From NCBI GenBank assembly GCA_964434425.1, contig CAYSVH010000007.1:1-64000 (forward strand): a DNA stretch of 64,000 bases, given 5' to 3'. The notes beneath the pieces are model-generated. The model worked only from the letters and a program-made list of their open reading frames with translations. It was not told where the DNA came from and did not search any database. Source of the DNA: CALMEC01 sp964434425. Lineage in GTDB: Bacteria; Actinomycetota; Thermoleophilia; Miltoncostaeales; Miltoncostaeaceae. The position numbers and the translations under genes were made by a program. Positions 8,496-16,402 of this stretch are shown piece by piece. Every line of letters starts with the position of its first letter. Within the stretch, counting starts at the first letter, position 1.

Positions 8496-8999
8496 ATGAA
8501 TCGGTCCGCCTTGAAGTCCGTGACCACAACGTGCTGCCTGTCCGCGGTCATGCTGTTCGGAGCCGCGTGCGGCTCGGGCGACGGCCTCGATGCCGTTGAG
8601 CGTGCGAAGGAGGAGGGGCGACAGGAGGCCATCGCCGAGCAGAAGGCGAAGGCCGACGAGAAGCGCCAGGCCGATCTGGAGGCCAAGGTGAAGCGCCTCG
8701 AAGCCCAGCAGAAGGCACAGAGGGCCGCTGCGGCAGCGGCCGCGAAGAAGCGCGCCGAGGAGTCTTCAGGGGCGTCGGCGTCGACCGGCACCGCCTGCGG
8801 TGACGGGATCAGCGTCGGACCCAACACCACCTGCTCCTTCGCGCGCAATGTGTACGTGGCGTGGCACAACTCCGGAGGCGGGTCGATCACGGTCGACGTC
8901 TGGAGCCCCGTGACCGAGCGTTACTACTCCATGCGGTGCAGTGCGGGCTCCGTGACGACCTGCCGCGGCGGTAACAACGCCATCGTGTACATCCGCTGA
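8496..8999 (+). CDS. Putative secreted lipoprotein with coiled coil and Cys-paired C-terminal domain
   Basis: Starting at ATG 8496 (AAAGGA 14 nt upstream; an in-frame ATG at 8469 would spoil the signal peptide) gives 167 residues. A signal peptide ends at a degenerate lipobox LFGAAC (Cys25), followed by GSG as in many lipoproteins. Residues 30-85 form an Ala/Lys/Glu-rich coiled coil. The C-terminal 60 residues have four Cys (ACGDG, TTCSF, MRCSA, TTCRGGNN) in a pattern found at the ends of many actinobacterial exported proteins. Function is unknown. Together with the divergent beta-lactamase-like gene, which also has a coiled-coil stalk, it suggests a cell-envelope pair. Confidence 0.8.
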   Translation: MNRSALKSVTTTCCLSAVMLFGAACGSGDGLDAVERAKEEGRQEAIAEQKAKADEKRQADLEAKVKRLEAQQKAQRAAAAAAAKKRAEESSGASASTGTACGDGISVGPNTTCSFARNVYVAWHNSGGGSITVDVWSPVTERYYSMRCSAGSVTTCRGGNNAIVYIR

Positions 9000-9105
9000 C
9001 GTCGGGCCACCGGTCGGCGGTCGATCGCGACCCGCCCGGTGTACTCTCAGGACGCGCGACTTCGGCTGAGCACGTCCCGGGGACCGGAGGCGGATTGCCC
9101 CGGTC

Positions 9106-9666
9106 TCACCCGGACCTCTGATTCGCTCGTCCGTCCGTCACCGCAGGGGCGTGCTCACGCAGAAGTGCCTCCGCCTCCGGGGTCATCGCATGGGCGGGGA
9201 TGGGGAGACTCTGATCCGTGGTCGTGTGGACGAACCAGACGTCCTTCGTCCGGTGCACCGAGCGCACCGCGCTCCAGGGGAGGTGCTGCGCGCCGTGGGC
9301 GTTCTCGAACTCGAGGCCGTCCTCGTCGAGGGTGACCTCGATCGTCGCCGGTGCGGGCAGCGACCGGAACTGCATGCGCAGGGCGCGCGCGACGTCACGT
9401 GACGGACGCTGAGCGGCGATGGCGGCGCCCGCGATGAGCGCGCCCGCGATTCCCGCCAGGATCCCCATGACGTGCTGCTTCTCAAGGATGGCGTAGGCCA
9501 CCACGAACGCCGCCACGCCGGACAGGATCGTGAGGACACGCGCACGGCGGTCGAGGTTGGCGGCGGCCACCTGCCGGACGAAGCGCTTGTCGGCGGCGTA
9601 GCTGATGCGGACGGGATCCACGGGACGGCAGGCTACCGAATCGTGCGGGGACGACGTGAGCGCCAT
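9106..9666 (-). CDS. YcxB-like membrane protein
   Basis: A protein of up to 186 residues with two adjacent membrane helices (VLTILSGVAAFVVAYAIL and VMGILAGIAGALIAGAAIA) followed by a beta-rich domain LEFENAHGAQHLPWSAVRSV, which resembles the YcxB-like C-terminal domain (HxPWxxxxxxxxTKxxWxxxT pattern). The first 16 residues look unconserved, and the in-frame GTG beginning DPVRISYAADKRF (about 9618) is an equally good start. Function is unknown; family members are integral membrane proteins of unassigned role. It ends 106 nt from the convergent lipoprotein gene, and its upstream side abuts repeat copy 2. Confidence 0.75.
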   Translation of the reverse strand: MALTSSPHDSVACRPVDPVRISYAADKRFVRQVAAANLDRRARVLTILSGVAAFVVAYAILEKQHVMGILAGIAGALIAGAAIAAQRPSRDVARALRMQFRSLPAPATIEVTLDEDGLEFENAHGAQHLPWSAVRSVHRTKDVWFVHTTTDQSLPIPAHAMTPEAEALLREHAPAVTDGRANQRSG

Positions 9667-9684
9667 GAGGTGGAGGAACAGCCG

Positions 9685-9854
9685 CTATCGATGGCGTGAT
9701 TCCAGGGCCTCGCGGCGTGGTGTGTGTCCCTGGCGGCGCGGATGCGCCACCGGACGCCTCGAACAGGCGAGCCGGCATGCCCGTCGGCGTGCGACGGCAC
9801 CGCGCATCCACCATGACCGCACCCCACATCCACGATCCCATGGAACCAACCATC
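9685..9854 (+). repeat. CTAG-ended dispersed element, copy 2 (upstream of argB)
   Basis: About 170 nt closely matching copies 5 and 6: GATTCCAGGGCCTCGCGGCG, the GTGTGTCCCTGGCGGCGCGG block, the CCTCGAACAGGCGAGCCGGC block and right end CCATGGAACCAACCATCC. Compared with copies 5/6 it lacks about 30 nt of the central CATCCACCCGCCCACCCC segment and has a 1-nt insertion in the left end (ATGGCGTGATTCC), which breaks any shared reading frame and argues that the element is not coding. It lies between the YcxB-like gene and argB, about 60 nt before the likely argB start. Confidence 0.88.
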
Positions 9855-9916
9855 CACCACCCGAAATTCGGTACCGTTCGCGCTTCGCGCGACGCCACCA
9901 CGACTGGGAGGACGCC

Positions 9917-10801
9917 CTGGGCCGCAGCGAACGCATCCCGCATGAGGTCGAACGGCTGTACGAGCGCGTCGAGGTGCTCCTCGAGGCGCTTCCCTACATC
10001 CGCGAGTTCGCGCGCCAGACCGTCGTCGTGAAGTACGGTGGCGCGGCGATGACGACGCCCGAGCTGAAGGCGTCGTTCGCACGTGACATCGCCCTGCTGA
10101 AACTGGTGGGCATCAACCCCGTCGTGGTGCACGGTGGCGGACCCGACATCAGCCGTTTCTCGGACCGGCTGGGGCTCGAGGTCAAGTTCGTGCACGGCCT
10201 GCGGGTCACCGACGCCGACACGATGGAACTCGTGAAGATGGTCCTCGTCGGCAAGATCAACAAGGAGATCGTCGCCCAGCTGCGGGTCGCCGGGGTGGAG
10301 GCGGTGGGCCTCTCCGGCGACGACGCCGGGCTGATCAGCGCGCAGAAGGCCACCCACACGGACGCCGACCTGGGCTTCGTCGGTGAGATCGTCCGCTTCA
10401 ACACCCACGTCCTCGAGCGCCTCGCCGACTTCGTACCGGTGGTCGCCTCGGTCGGAGTCGATCGGGAGGGGCAGAGCTACAACATCAACGCCGACACCGT
10501 CGCCGGCGAGCTCGCCGCGGCCCTGGGCGCCAAGCGCGTGCTGTTCCTGACGGACGTCGAAGGCATCTACGGCGACATCGACGACCCGAGCAGCCTCATC
10601 AGCGAGTGCGACATCTCGGACATCGACGCGATGCTCGAGAGCGGTGACGTGAGCAAGGGCATGGTGCCCAAGCTCCGTGCGTGCACCAACGCGCTGCGTG
10701 GCGGGGTGGAGGCCGTGCAGATCATCGACGGGCGCGTGCCGCACGCGCTTCTGGTCGAACTGTTCACCGAGGCGGGCGTCGGGACCAAGGTCACCGCGTG
10801 A
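9917..10801 (+). CDS. argB: Acetylglutamate kinase (start uncertain)
   Basis: Second step of arginine synthesis, phosphorylating N-acetylglutamate. Family motifs are KYGGAAM, VVHGGGPDIS, GLSGDDAG and KGMVPKL, with normal spacing. The start is hard to place: no ATG follows the repeat in frame. A GGGAGG sequence sits 6 nt before a CTG at 9917, giving 294 residues, while a GTG at 9974 gives a short form of 275 beginning at LLEALPYI. I chose the CTG because of the Shine-Dalgarno match and because family members have some residues before LLEALPYI; it would be a rare initiation codon. The stop overlaps the argD GTG (GTGA). Confidence 0.9.
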   Translation: MGRSERIPHEVERLYERVEVLLEALPYIREFARQTVVVKYGGAAMTTPELKASFARDIALLKLVGINPVVVHGGGPDISRFSDRLGLEVKFVHGLRVTDADTMELVKMVLVGKINKEIVAQLRVAGVEAVGLSGDDAGLISAQKATHTDADLGFVGEIVRFNTHVLERLADFVPVVASVGVDREGQSYNINADTVAGELAAALGAKRVLFLTDVEGIYGDIDDPSSLISECDISDIDAMLESGDVSKGMVPKLRACTNALRGGVEAVQIIDGRVPHALLVELFTEAGVGTKVTA

Positions 10802-11982
10802 TCGACGAGCGCCTGGTGATGCGTGCCGAGGCCGCGCTCATGCCGACGTACCGGCGTCAGCCGGTGCAGTTCGTGCGGGGAGAGGGTGCGCGTCTGTTCG
10901 ATGCCGACGGCCGCGCGTACATCGACTGCGTGGCCGGGATCTCGATGGCGAACATCGGGCACGCGCATCCCGCGGTCGCAGAGGCGGTGGCGAAGCAGGC
11001 CGCCGAGCTCGTCAACGTGTCGAACCTCTTCTACACGGAGCAGCAGATCGAGCTTGCGGAGTGGATCCGCGACCGCTCACTGGGCGGCAAGGTGTTCTTC
11101 TGCAACTCGGGTGCCGAGGCGAACGAGGCGGCCATGAAACTGGCACGCCGGCGCGGAGGACCGGATCGCACCGAGATCGTCTCCGTCGTGGAGGGATTCC
11201 ACGGCCGCTCCTACGGCGCCCTGTCGCTCACCGGGCAGCCCGAGAAGCAGGAGCCGTTCCGGCCCGTGGTGCCGGGCGTGCGGCACGTGCCGCGCAACGA
11301 CGCCGACGCGCTCGAGGCCGCGGTGGGCGACCATACCGCGGCGATCTTCCTCGAGACGATCCAGGGCGAGTGCGGCGTCCACCCGCTGGACGACGGGTTC
11401 CTGCGGCTGGCGCGGACGCTGGCCGACCGTCACGGGGCACTGCTCATCTTCGATGAGATCCAGACCGGGCTCTCGCGCACCGGACCGCTCTTCTCCTACC
11501 TGGAACTGGACGTCACCCCCGACGTGATGACCCTCGCCAAGAGCCTCGGAGGCGGGGTCCCCATCGGCGCGATCATCGCGCGGCCCGAGTACGCGGACAC
11601 CTTTCAGCCCGGCGATCACGGATCCACCTTCGCGGGAGGATCCCTGGCGTGCGCGGCGGCGCTGGCGGCCACCCGGATCCTCGACGACCCGGACCTGCAG
11701 GAGCACGTGCGCGTGCTCGGGGCACGGATGCGCGTGGCGTTCGCGGGCCTGGTGAGTGCAGGATCGGCCCGTGAGGTCCGGGGCCGGGGGCTGATGATCG
11801 GGCTCGACCTGAACGGTCCGGTCGCGGCGGACGCGGTCTCGCGCCTGCTGGCGGCGGGGATCCTGGTGAACAACACCTCGGATCGGACGTTGCGCTTCCT
11901 TCCTCCGCTCGTCATCACCGAACAGGAGGCCGATCAGGTGATCGCCGCCGTCACGTCGGTGGCCGGGGAGCTGTCCGTCTGA
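10798..11982 (+). CDS. argD: Acetylornithine aminotransferase
   Basis: A 394-residue class III PLP-dependent aminotransferase that converts N-acetylglutamate semialdehyde to N-acetylornithine. It shows the SGAEANEAAMKLAR cofactor-binding segment, IFDEIQTGLSRTG with the PLP-contacting Asp, and the Schiff-base Lys in TLAKSLGGG, plus a C-terminal RFLPPLVIT. The GTG at 10798 overlaps the argB stop (GTGA); an ATG at 10819 is an alternative. Adjacency to argB fixes the arginine role over related ornithine or succinyl-ornithine enzymes. It converges with an anti-sigma-like gene across 209 nt with nothing recognisable. Confidence 0.95.
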   Translation: MIDERLVMRAEAALMPTYRRQPVQFVRGEGARLFDADGRAYIDCVAGISMANIGHAHPAVAEAVAKQAAELVNVSNLFYTEQQIELAEWIRDRSLGGKVFFCNSGAEANEAAMKLARRRGGPDRTEIVSVVEGFHGRSYGALSLTGQPEKQEPFRPVVPGVRHVPRNDADALEAAVGDHTAAIFLETIQGECGVHPLDDGFLRLARTLADRHGALLIFDEIQTGLSRTGPLFSYLELDVTPDVMTLAKSLGGGVPIGAIIARPEYADTFQPGDHGSTFAGGSLACAAALAATRILDDPDLQEHVRVLGARMRVAFAGLVSAGSAREVRGRGLMIGLDLNGPVAADAVSRLLAAGILVNNTSDRTLRFLPPLVITEQEADQVIAAVTSVAGELSV

Positions 11983-12191
11983 CGGGAAGCGCCGACGTCG
12001 GTCGGCGGCGGCGGGTGTCCGTGGCGGTGGGGGACGGCGCCTCAGGTGATGGGCCGCTCCCGGTCCGGTGAGCCGTCATCCACGGCCCGCCGATGGAGCA
12101 CGTGCCGCACCGAGACCGCGTGTCGAAGTGCGCCCGGCACGCGTCCGCGGGAAGCCACTGCGTGGACGATGAGCCGCGCAGAAGGAGCGGC

Positions 12192-12644
12192 CTAGGCCAT
12201 CCCTTCGCGGGTGAAATCGAGGATGATCTCCGTGCCCGGTCCGTCGGTGATGATCCGGAAGCGGTCGGTCAGGTGCTCGATGAGGTAGAGGCCACGTCCC
12301 CGATCGCTGTGGTGCGCTGGCAGACGGTGCACACCGGGAGGCGTCCAGACGGGGCCGTGGCCCTCGTCGAGGATGCGGATGGACGCGTGCTCGGAATCGA
12401 TCTGGTAGACAACCTCGACGAGTTCTCCGGGGCGCGAACCGTGCTCGATGGCGTTGGCCGCGGCCTCGCTCACGGCGAGCACGACCTGGCCGGCGGCCTC
12501 GTCGTCCCAGCCGCAGCGGTCCAGGGCGTGGCGGATGGCCGTTCGGACGACGCTGATCGACGGGAGCGTCGCCGGAACGAGGATGACCGACGGCACGCCC
12601 GGCGCAACCAATGTGCCCGCTCCTTGTGAGGCCCGATAACTCAT
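12192..12644 (-). CDS. Anti-sigma-factor-like serine kinase (RsbW/SpoIIAB GHKL fold)
   Basis: A 150-residue GHKL ATPase-type regulator. It has an N-box-like EAAANAIEHGS (near residue 65), the G1-like DEGHGP and G2-like RGRGLYLIEHL. Proteins of this type bind a sigma factor or phosphorylate an anti-sigma antagonist. No sigma or STAS gene is next to it. Of two adjacent ATGs (12647, 12644) I prefer 12644, because TAACCT at 12652-12657 (minus strand) would be a -10 element with the start 7 nt away, giving a leaderless mRNA; no Shine-Dalgarno is present. It is divergent from argG. The much longer open frame continuing upstream in this frame is a shadow of argG. Confidence 0.85.
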   Translation of the reverse strand: MSYRASQGAGTLVAPGVPSVILVPATLPSISVVRTAIRHALDRCGWDDEAAGQVVLAVSEAAANAIEHGSRPGELVEVVYQIDSEHASIRILDEGHGPVWTPPGVHRLPAHHSDRGRGLYLIEHLTDRFRIITDGPGTEIILDFTREGMA

Positions 12645-12824
12645 CATGTAGAGGTTATCGGCCGTAGCCGCGTTCCCGTCAAGTGCCGAGGCGGTTCGGG
12701 GTTCTCCGGGAACGGAATATGAGACGCTTCGCGGTGGCAATCGACAGTTGCGGCGGTTGATCCGGACGGACAGACTTCGGCGTGGTCCGGCCGCCGCATG
12801 GCGACACACACCGAGAGGACACAC

Positions 12825-14087
12825 GTGGCCCAGTCCCAGCCCGACACCACCATCGCCCGCTACCTCGCGCGCCCGCACGAGGTGCACCGTGCGGTGTTGC
12901 TCTACTCCGGCGGACTGGACACCTCGGTCATGCTCAAGTGGATGCAGGACGAGTACGAGGCGGAGGTCGTGGCGCTCTGCATCGATCTCGGGCAGCCCAC
13001 CGACGATTTCGAGGCGATCCGTCAGAAGGCGCTCGACCTCGGCGCCGTCGCCAGCCTCGTGGTCGACGCCAAGGACGAGTTCGTGCGCGACTACGTGGGT
13101 CCGTCCATCCGTGCCAACGCCCGCTACCAGGGCACGTACCCGCTCTTCACCGCGCTGGGACGTCCCCTCCTCGCCAAGCTGGCCGTCGACGCCGCCCGCG
13201 AGTACGACGCCGACACCATCGCGCACGGCTGCACGGGCAAGGGCAACGACCAGGTCCGCATCGAGTCGGCGGTCCTCACCCTCGCCCCCGACCTCAAGGT
13301 CGTGGCACCCATCCGCGAATGGCAGATGGGGCGCGACGAGGAGATCGCCTACGCGAAGGAGCACGGCATCCCCGTGTCCTCCACGGTCGAGCGGCCCTAC
13401 TCGCTGGACGACAACCTCTGGGGGCGCTCCAGCGAGGGCGGCGTCATCGAGGACCCGGCCAACATCGTGCCGGATGACGTGTTCCAGCTGGTGACCCCGC
13501 CGCAGCAGGCGCCGGACGCGCCCGTGGACATCGTGATCGGCTTCCGTGAGGGTCTTCCGGTCTCGCTTGACGGCACCGAGATGGACCCCGTCGCGCTCAT
13601 CCAGGCCGTGGCGCAGGTCGCATGCGCAAACGGTGTGGGCATCATGGACAACGTCGAGGACCGCGTCGTGGGCCTCAAGGTGCGCGACATCTACGAGGTG
13701 CCGGCAGCCGAAGTCCTCCTTCCCGCCCACAAGGAGCTCGAGAAGCTCGTCTTCACCGGGCGTCAGAGCCGGTTCAAGACGATGGTGGACCTCACATGGG
13801 CGGACCTCTGCTACGAGGGACTGTGGTACGAGCCGCTCAAGGCCGACCTGGACGCCTACGTGACCGAGGCCAACCGTCTGGTCGAGGGCGAGGTCACCGT
13901 CCGTCTCTACAAGGGGCGGGCCACGGTCGTCGCGCGAACGTCGCCGAACGCGCTCTACGACAAGAACATGGCCACGTTCGACGCCGACCCGACCTTCAGC
14001 CAGAACGCGAGCCCCGGTTTCATCGAGCTCTTCAGCCTTCAGAGCCGCATGGCCCACCAGATCCGGCGCAACAGCGAGGACCGGTGA
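12825..14087 (+). CDS. argG: Argininosuccinate synthase
   Basis: Joins citrulline and aspartate using ATP (arginine step 7). It carries the PP-loop YSGGLDTSVML, the GCTGKGNDQVR block and DNLWGRSSEGG. I place the start at GTG 12825 (420 residues) because GAGAGGA lies 5 nt upstream and family proteins begin shortly before the PP-loop; an in-frame ATG at 12798 lacks a ribosome site. The N-terminal extension before the PP-loop (about 22 residues) is slightly long. The stop overlaps the next gene's GTG (GTGA), coupling it to an unknown beta-propeller-like gene. argH is not in view. Confidence 0.96.
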   Translation: MAQSQPDTTIARYLARPHEVHRAVLLYSGGLDTSVMLKWMQDEYEAEVVALCIDLGQPTDDFEAIRQKALDLGAVASLVVDAKDEFVRDYVGPSIRANARYQGTYPLFTALGRPLLAKLAVDAAREYDADTIAHGCTGKGNDQVRIESAVLTLAPDLKVVAPIREWQMGRDEEIAYAKEHGIPVSSTVERPYSLDDNLWGRSSEGGVIEDPANIVPDDVFQLVTPPQQAPDAPVDIVIGFREGLPVSLDGTEMDPVALIQAVAQVACANGVGIMDNVEDRVVGLKVRDIYEVPAAEVLLPAHKELEKLVFTGRQSRFKTMVDLTWADLCYEGLWYEPLKADLDAYVTEANRLVEGEVTVRLYKGRATVVARTSPNALYDKNMATFDADPTFSQNASPGFIELFSLQSRMAHQIRRNSEDR

Positions 14088-15031
14088 GGCGCGCCGCGCC
14101 GCCACCCACCCTGCGGGTCGACCCGCAGGATGCCGGCCCCTGGGCCGAGGTGGCCACCTCCGGTCGTGGGCTCGGCCTGTCACCGGTGAGCGCTCCGGCC
14201 GGTGAGGTGCGCGGGGACGGGCTGACGCTCCGTCCGACCCGGGGCATGCCGCACGTCGCCCACCGGGCGACGGTGGTGAACGGGGGAGCGGTCCTCGTGA
14301 CGGCCTCACCCGGTCTTGCCCGCACGTACCGCCTGCCCGACCTGGCCGAACTCTTCGACCGGCGGCCCCCGGGACTCTCGGAGGTCCGTGGCGCCGCTCT
14401 GGCCAACGCCGCGCTTCTGCGCGACGACTCCGGATGGCGCGCGGTGGTCCTGCCCAGCATGGGCGACCTCGCATCGGACCTCGGCCCCGGACCGATCGCG
14501 ATCCGCGGCGACGGCCGACGGGTCGCCGTCGTCCACGAGGGTGCACTGTTCGAGGTCGAGATCCCCGGCGCCGCCACCACGCAGGTCGCGACGACCGCAC
14601 CGGTCGACGCGGTCGCCTTCGCGTCCGACGGCGCCCTCGTCGTCGCCCACGGCGCCGGGATCGGCGCGCCGCAGGACGGGTCTCCGATCGTCGAGGTGGC
14701 GGTCGCGGCATCGGCACCGCGCCTCGTGACCCGCCACGCCGACGGCGAATGCCGGCTCTGGGACACGGGCAGCCGGTCCGAGCTCGCGCGGTGGACGCCC
14801 GTCCTGGGCGGGGTGGACGCCGTGTCCATCGACGCCGCGGGTGAGCGGGTCGCCCTGTCCGGAATCGAGGGCGATGTGCCCGTCGCGGTCGTCGTGGACG
14901 CCGTCGACGGCATCCCCACCCGCAGCATCCGCGGTGCGCGGACGATCGCCTTCTCCCCGAAGGACAGCAGCATCGTCGTCGGAGGCGACTGGGGAATCAT
15001 GTTGATGGAGACACCACGGGAGAACAGCTGA
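14084..15031 (+). CDS. Unknown protein with WD/beta-propeller-like repeats, coupled to argG
   Basis: A 315-residue soluble protein with repeated short beta segments such as PIAIRGDGRRVAVVHEG, VDAVAFASDGALVVAHG and DAVSIDAAGERVALSG, reminiscent of degenerate WD40 blades. It has no signal peptide or membrane helix and no catalytic motif I can name. The C-terminus (AFSPKDSSIVVGGDWGIML) closely resembles the C-terminus of the following gene (AWSSDGALLAIGGDWGVML). It starts inside the argG stop (GTGA) and ends in a TGATG overlap with the next gene, so argG and both unknown genes look like one operon. I do not recognise a family; a propeller is an inference from spacing of the repeats. Confidence 0.8.
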   Translation: MRRAAPPPTLRVDPQDAGPWAEVATSGRGLGLSPVSAPAGEVRGDGLTLRPTRGMPHVAHRATVVNGGAVLVTASPGLARTYRLPDLAELFDRRPPGLSEVRGAALANAALLRDDSGWRAVVLPSMGDLASDLGPGPIAIRGDGRRVAVVHEGALFEVEIPGAATTQVATTAPVDAVAFASDGALVVAHGAGIGAPQDGSPIVEVAVAASAPRLVTRHADGECRLWDTGSRSELARWTPVLGGVDAVSIDAAGERVALSGIEGDVPVAVVVDAVDGIPTRSIRGARTIAFSPKDSSIVVGGDWGIMLMETPRENS

Positions 15032-15666
15032 TGACAACGAACCGCCGACCCGAGACCGAACTGCTCGTCGACGACCCGGGCGCCTGGTCCATCGTCTCGT
15101 ACGTGCGCGACGCCCAGGGTGCGCTCCTGACCGGGCGAACGGGACGGCGCCGGGCGATGGCCGGCGGGCTGCTCTCCGACGTGGTTCCGGACGTCCCACT
15201 CGAGCGCCCTGGGCTCGACGCCTCTCTCGACACGGTGGGCGCGGGCCTCATCCGGCTCATCGCGGTCAGCCGAGAGGGGGCGCGCAAACTCTCCTTCGAG
15301 GACGGTGACACCGTTCTCCGTGGCGTGGCGCCGCGTGTGATCCGGCGGTTCTCCGTCCCGGACCTGGTTCCGGGGCCGCACGACTATCCGGACACCGATC
15401 CGGCTGCCGATCTGTCGCTGCCGTCGCCTCCGCAGGGGCTCGTGGAGCCCGTGGAGGGCGAGGTCACGGCACCCGGCGGCCGCCTTTCGGCGGCTCCCCT
15501 GAAGGATGGGCGGCTGTTCGGCGTCGCGTTCCTCCGGTTGCCCGAGCGGAGCCTCGTGCGCTTCGTGGGCGGTGCCGCCTGTGCCGCCTGGTCGTCGGAC
15601 GGCGCGCTGCTCGCCATCGGCGGTGACTGGGGCGTGATGCTGGCGGAGTCGGCGGAGGGGCGGTAG
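15031..15666 (+). CDS. Unknown protein, partner of the preceding propeller-like protein
   Basis: A 211-residue protein of unknown function, cytoplasmic by appearance (no signal or membrane segment). The first 110 residues are rich in Arg/Asp/Val with no known motif; a Pro-rich stretch near 120-145 (PDTDPAADLSLPSPPQ) is a linker, and the last 60 residues end in SSDGALLAIGGDWGVMLAE, paralogous to the last blade of the upstream protein. The shared ending suggests that the pair arose by partial duplication or that the two associate. It begins within the preceding stop (TGATG). Confidence 0.78.
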   Translation: MTTNRRPETELLVDDPGAWSIVSYVRDAQGALLTGRTGRRRAMAGGLLSDVVPDVPLERPGLDASLDTVGAGLIRLIAVSREGARKLSFEDGDTVLRGVAPRVIRRFSVPDLVPGPHDYPDTDPAADLSLPSPPQGLVEPVEGEVTAPGGRLSAAPLKDGRLFGVAFLRLPERSLVRFVGGAACAAWSSDGALLAIGGDWGVMLAESAEGR

Positions 15667-15784
15667 CGCCCGACGCGGGACGGCCGCGGTCGTCGACGGC
15701 TGCGTGTCCCGGGGGTACCGTCAACCGCACGCACGGCTCATGACCGCCTCTCACGGCGGCCGAGGGGATCCGAGAAGCCCTCTG

Positions 15785-16180
15785 CTACGGCGTGATCAGT
15801 GCGGCGGCCGGTGCCATGTCCTCGAACCGGATCAGCGCGACGGACATCCACAGCCCGGCCACGGCCACCAGCGTGGGGAAGACGTAGCCCACCGTGTGAT
15901 CATTGGCCGTACCCGCGCGGATCGCGCCCAGGAGGCGCAGGCCCGCGATGAGCGCCAGTACGGCGCCGCCGAGCGCGACGAACAGGAGCCATTCGGGCCG
16001 CTGCTCCACGCCGCTCACCTGATTTCCCACGTATCCGGCCACTCCGAGCAGGCCGAGCAGGGCCGTCCACGGTCCGATCTTCGGGTACGTGCGACTGGCG
16101 AGCAGGCTGATCGCGGCGATGACGGCGACGATGACGGCGGCTGGTTGGAGTTCGGCCAAGAAGGCGGAGATGTTGTCCAC
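15785..16180 (-). CDS. Small four-helix membrane protein
   Basis: Starting at GTG 16180 (GAGG 6 nt upstream on the minus strand) gives 131 residues with four predicted membrane helices: AAVIVAVIAAISLLA, ALLGLLGVAGYVG, WLLFVALGGAVLALIAG and VFPTLVAVAGLWMSVAL. No motif identifies a function. The much longer open frame upstream in this frame crosses dnaE antisense and is not real. It is divergent from dnaE across 222 nt. It ends with ...APAAALITP and may be a small transporter subunit or stress-type membrane protein; I make no assignment. Confidence 0.72.
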   Translation of the reverse strand: MDNISAFLAELQPAAVIVAVIAAISLLASRTYPKIGPWTALLGLLGVAGYVGNQVSGVEQRPEWLLFVALGGAVLALIAGLRLLGAIRAGTANDHTVGYVFPTLVAVAGLWMSVALIRFEDMAPAAALITP

Positions 16181-16338
16181 GGATGACCTCGGGGCCCGGA
16201 AACGAACGAACGCGCGTCGGGGGGATACGTTGTCACCTGTATCGGCGTGCACGGCCCCGACCTGAAGAGCCAGGGGTGAGATCGGGCTCGTCGCCCCCCG
16301 TTCTCCCTGCACTGTGCGGGACTCGATTCCGACACCCG

Positions 16339-16368
16339 TTGTTCGCGTCCGCGGGCATTGGTTACCCT
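16339..16368 (+). promoter_or_regulatory. Predicted dnaE promoter
   Basis: TTGTTC (16339-16344) and TACCCT (16363-16368) are separated by 18 nt, resembling -35 and -10 hexamers. The implied start point is about 27 nt before the dnaE ATG, leaving room for the GAGGAG ribosome site at 16389-16394. TACCCT also precedes other genes here (for example glgP). Confidence 0.45.
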
Positions 16369-16402
16369 CCGTCGAGGATGACGTCGACGAGGAGCGCATG
16401 AC

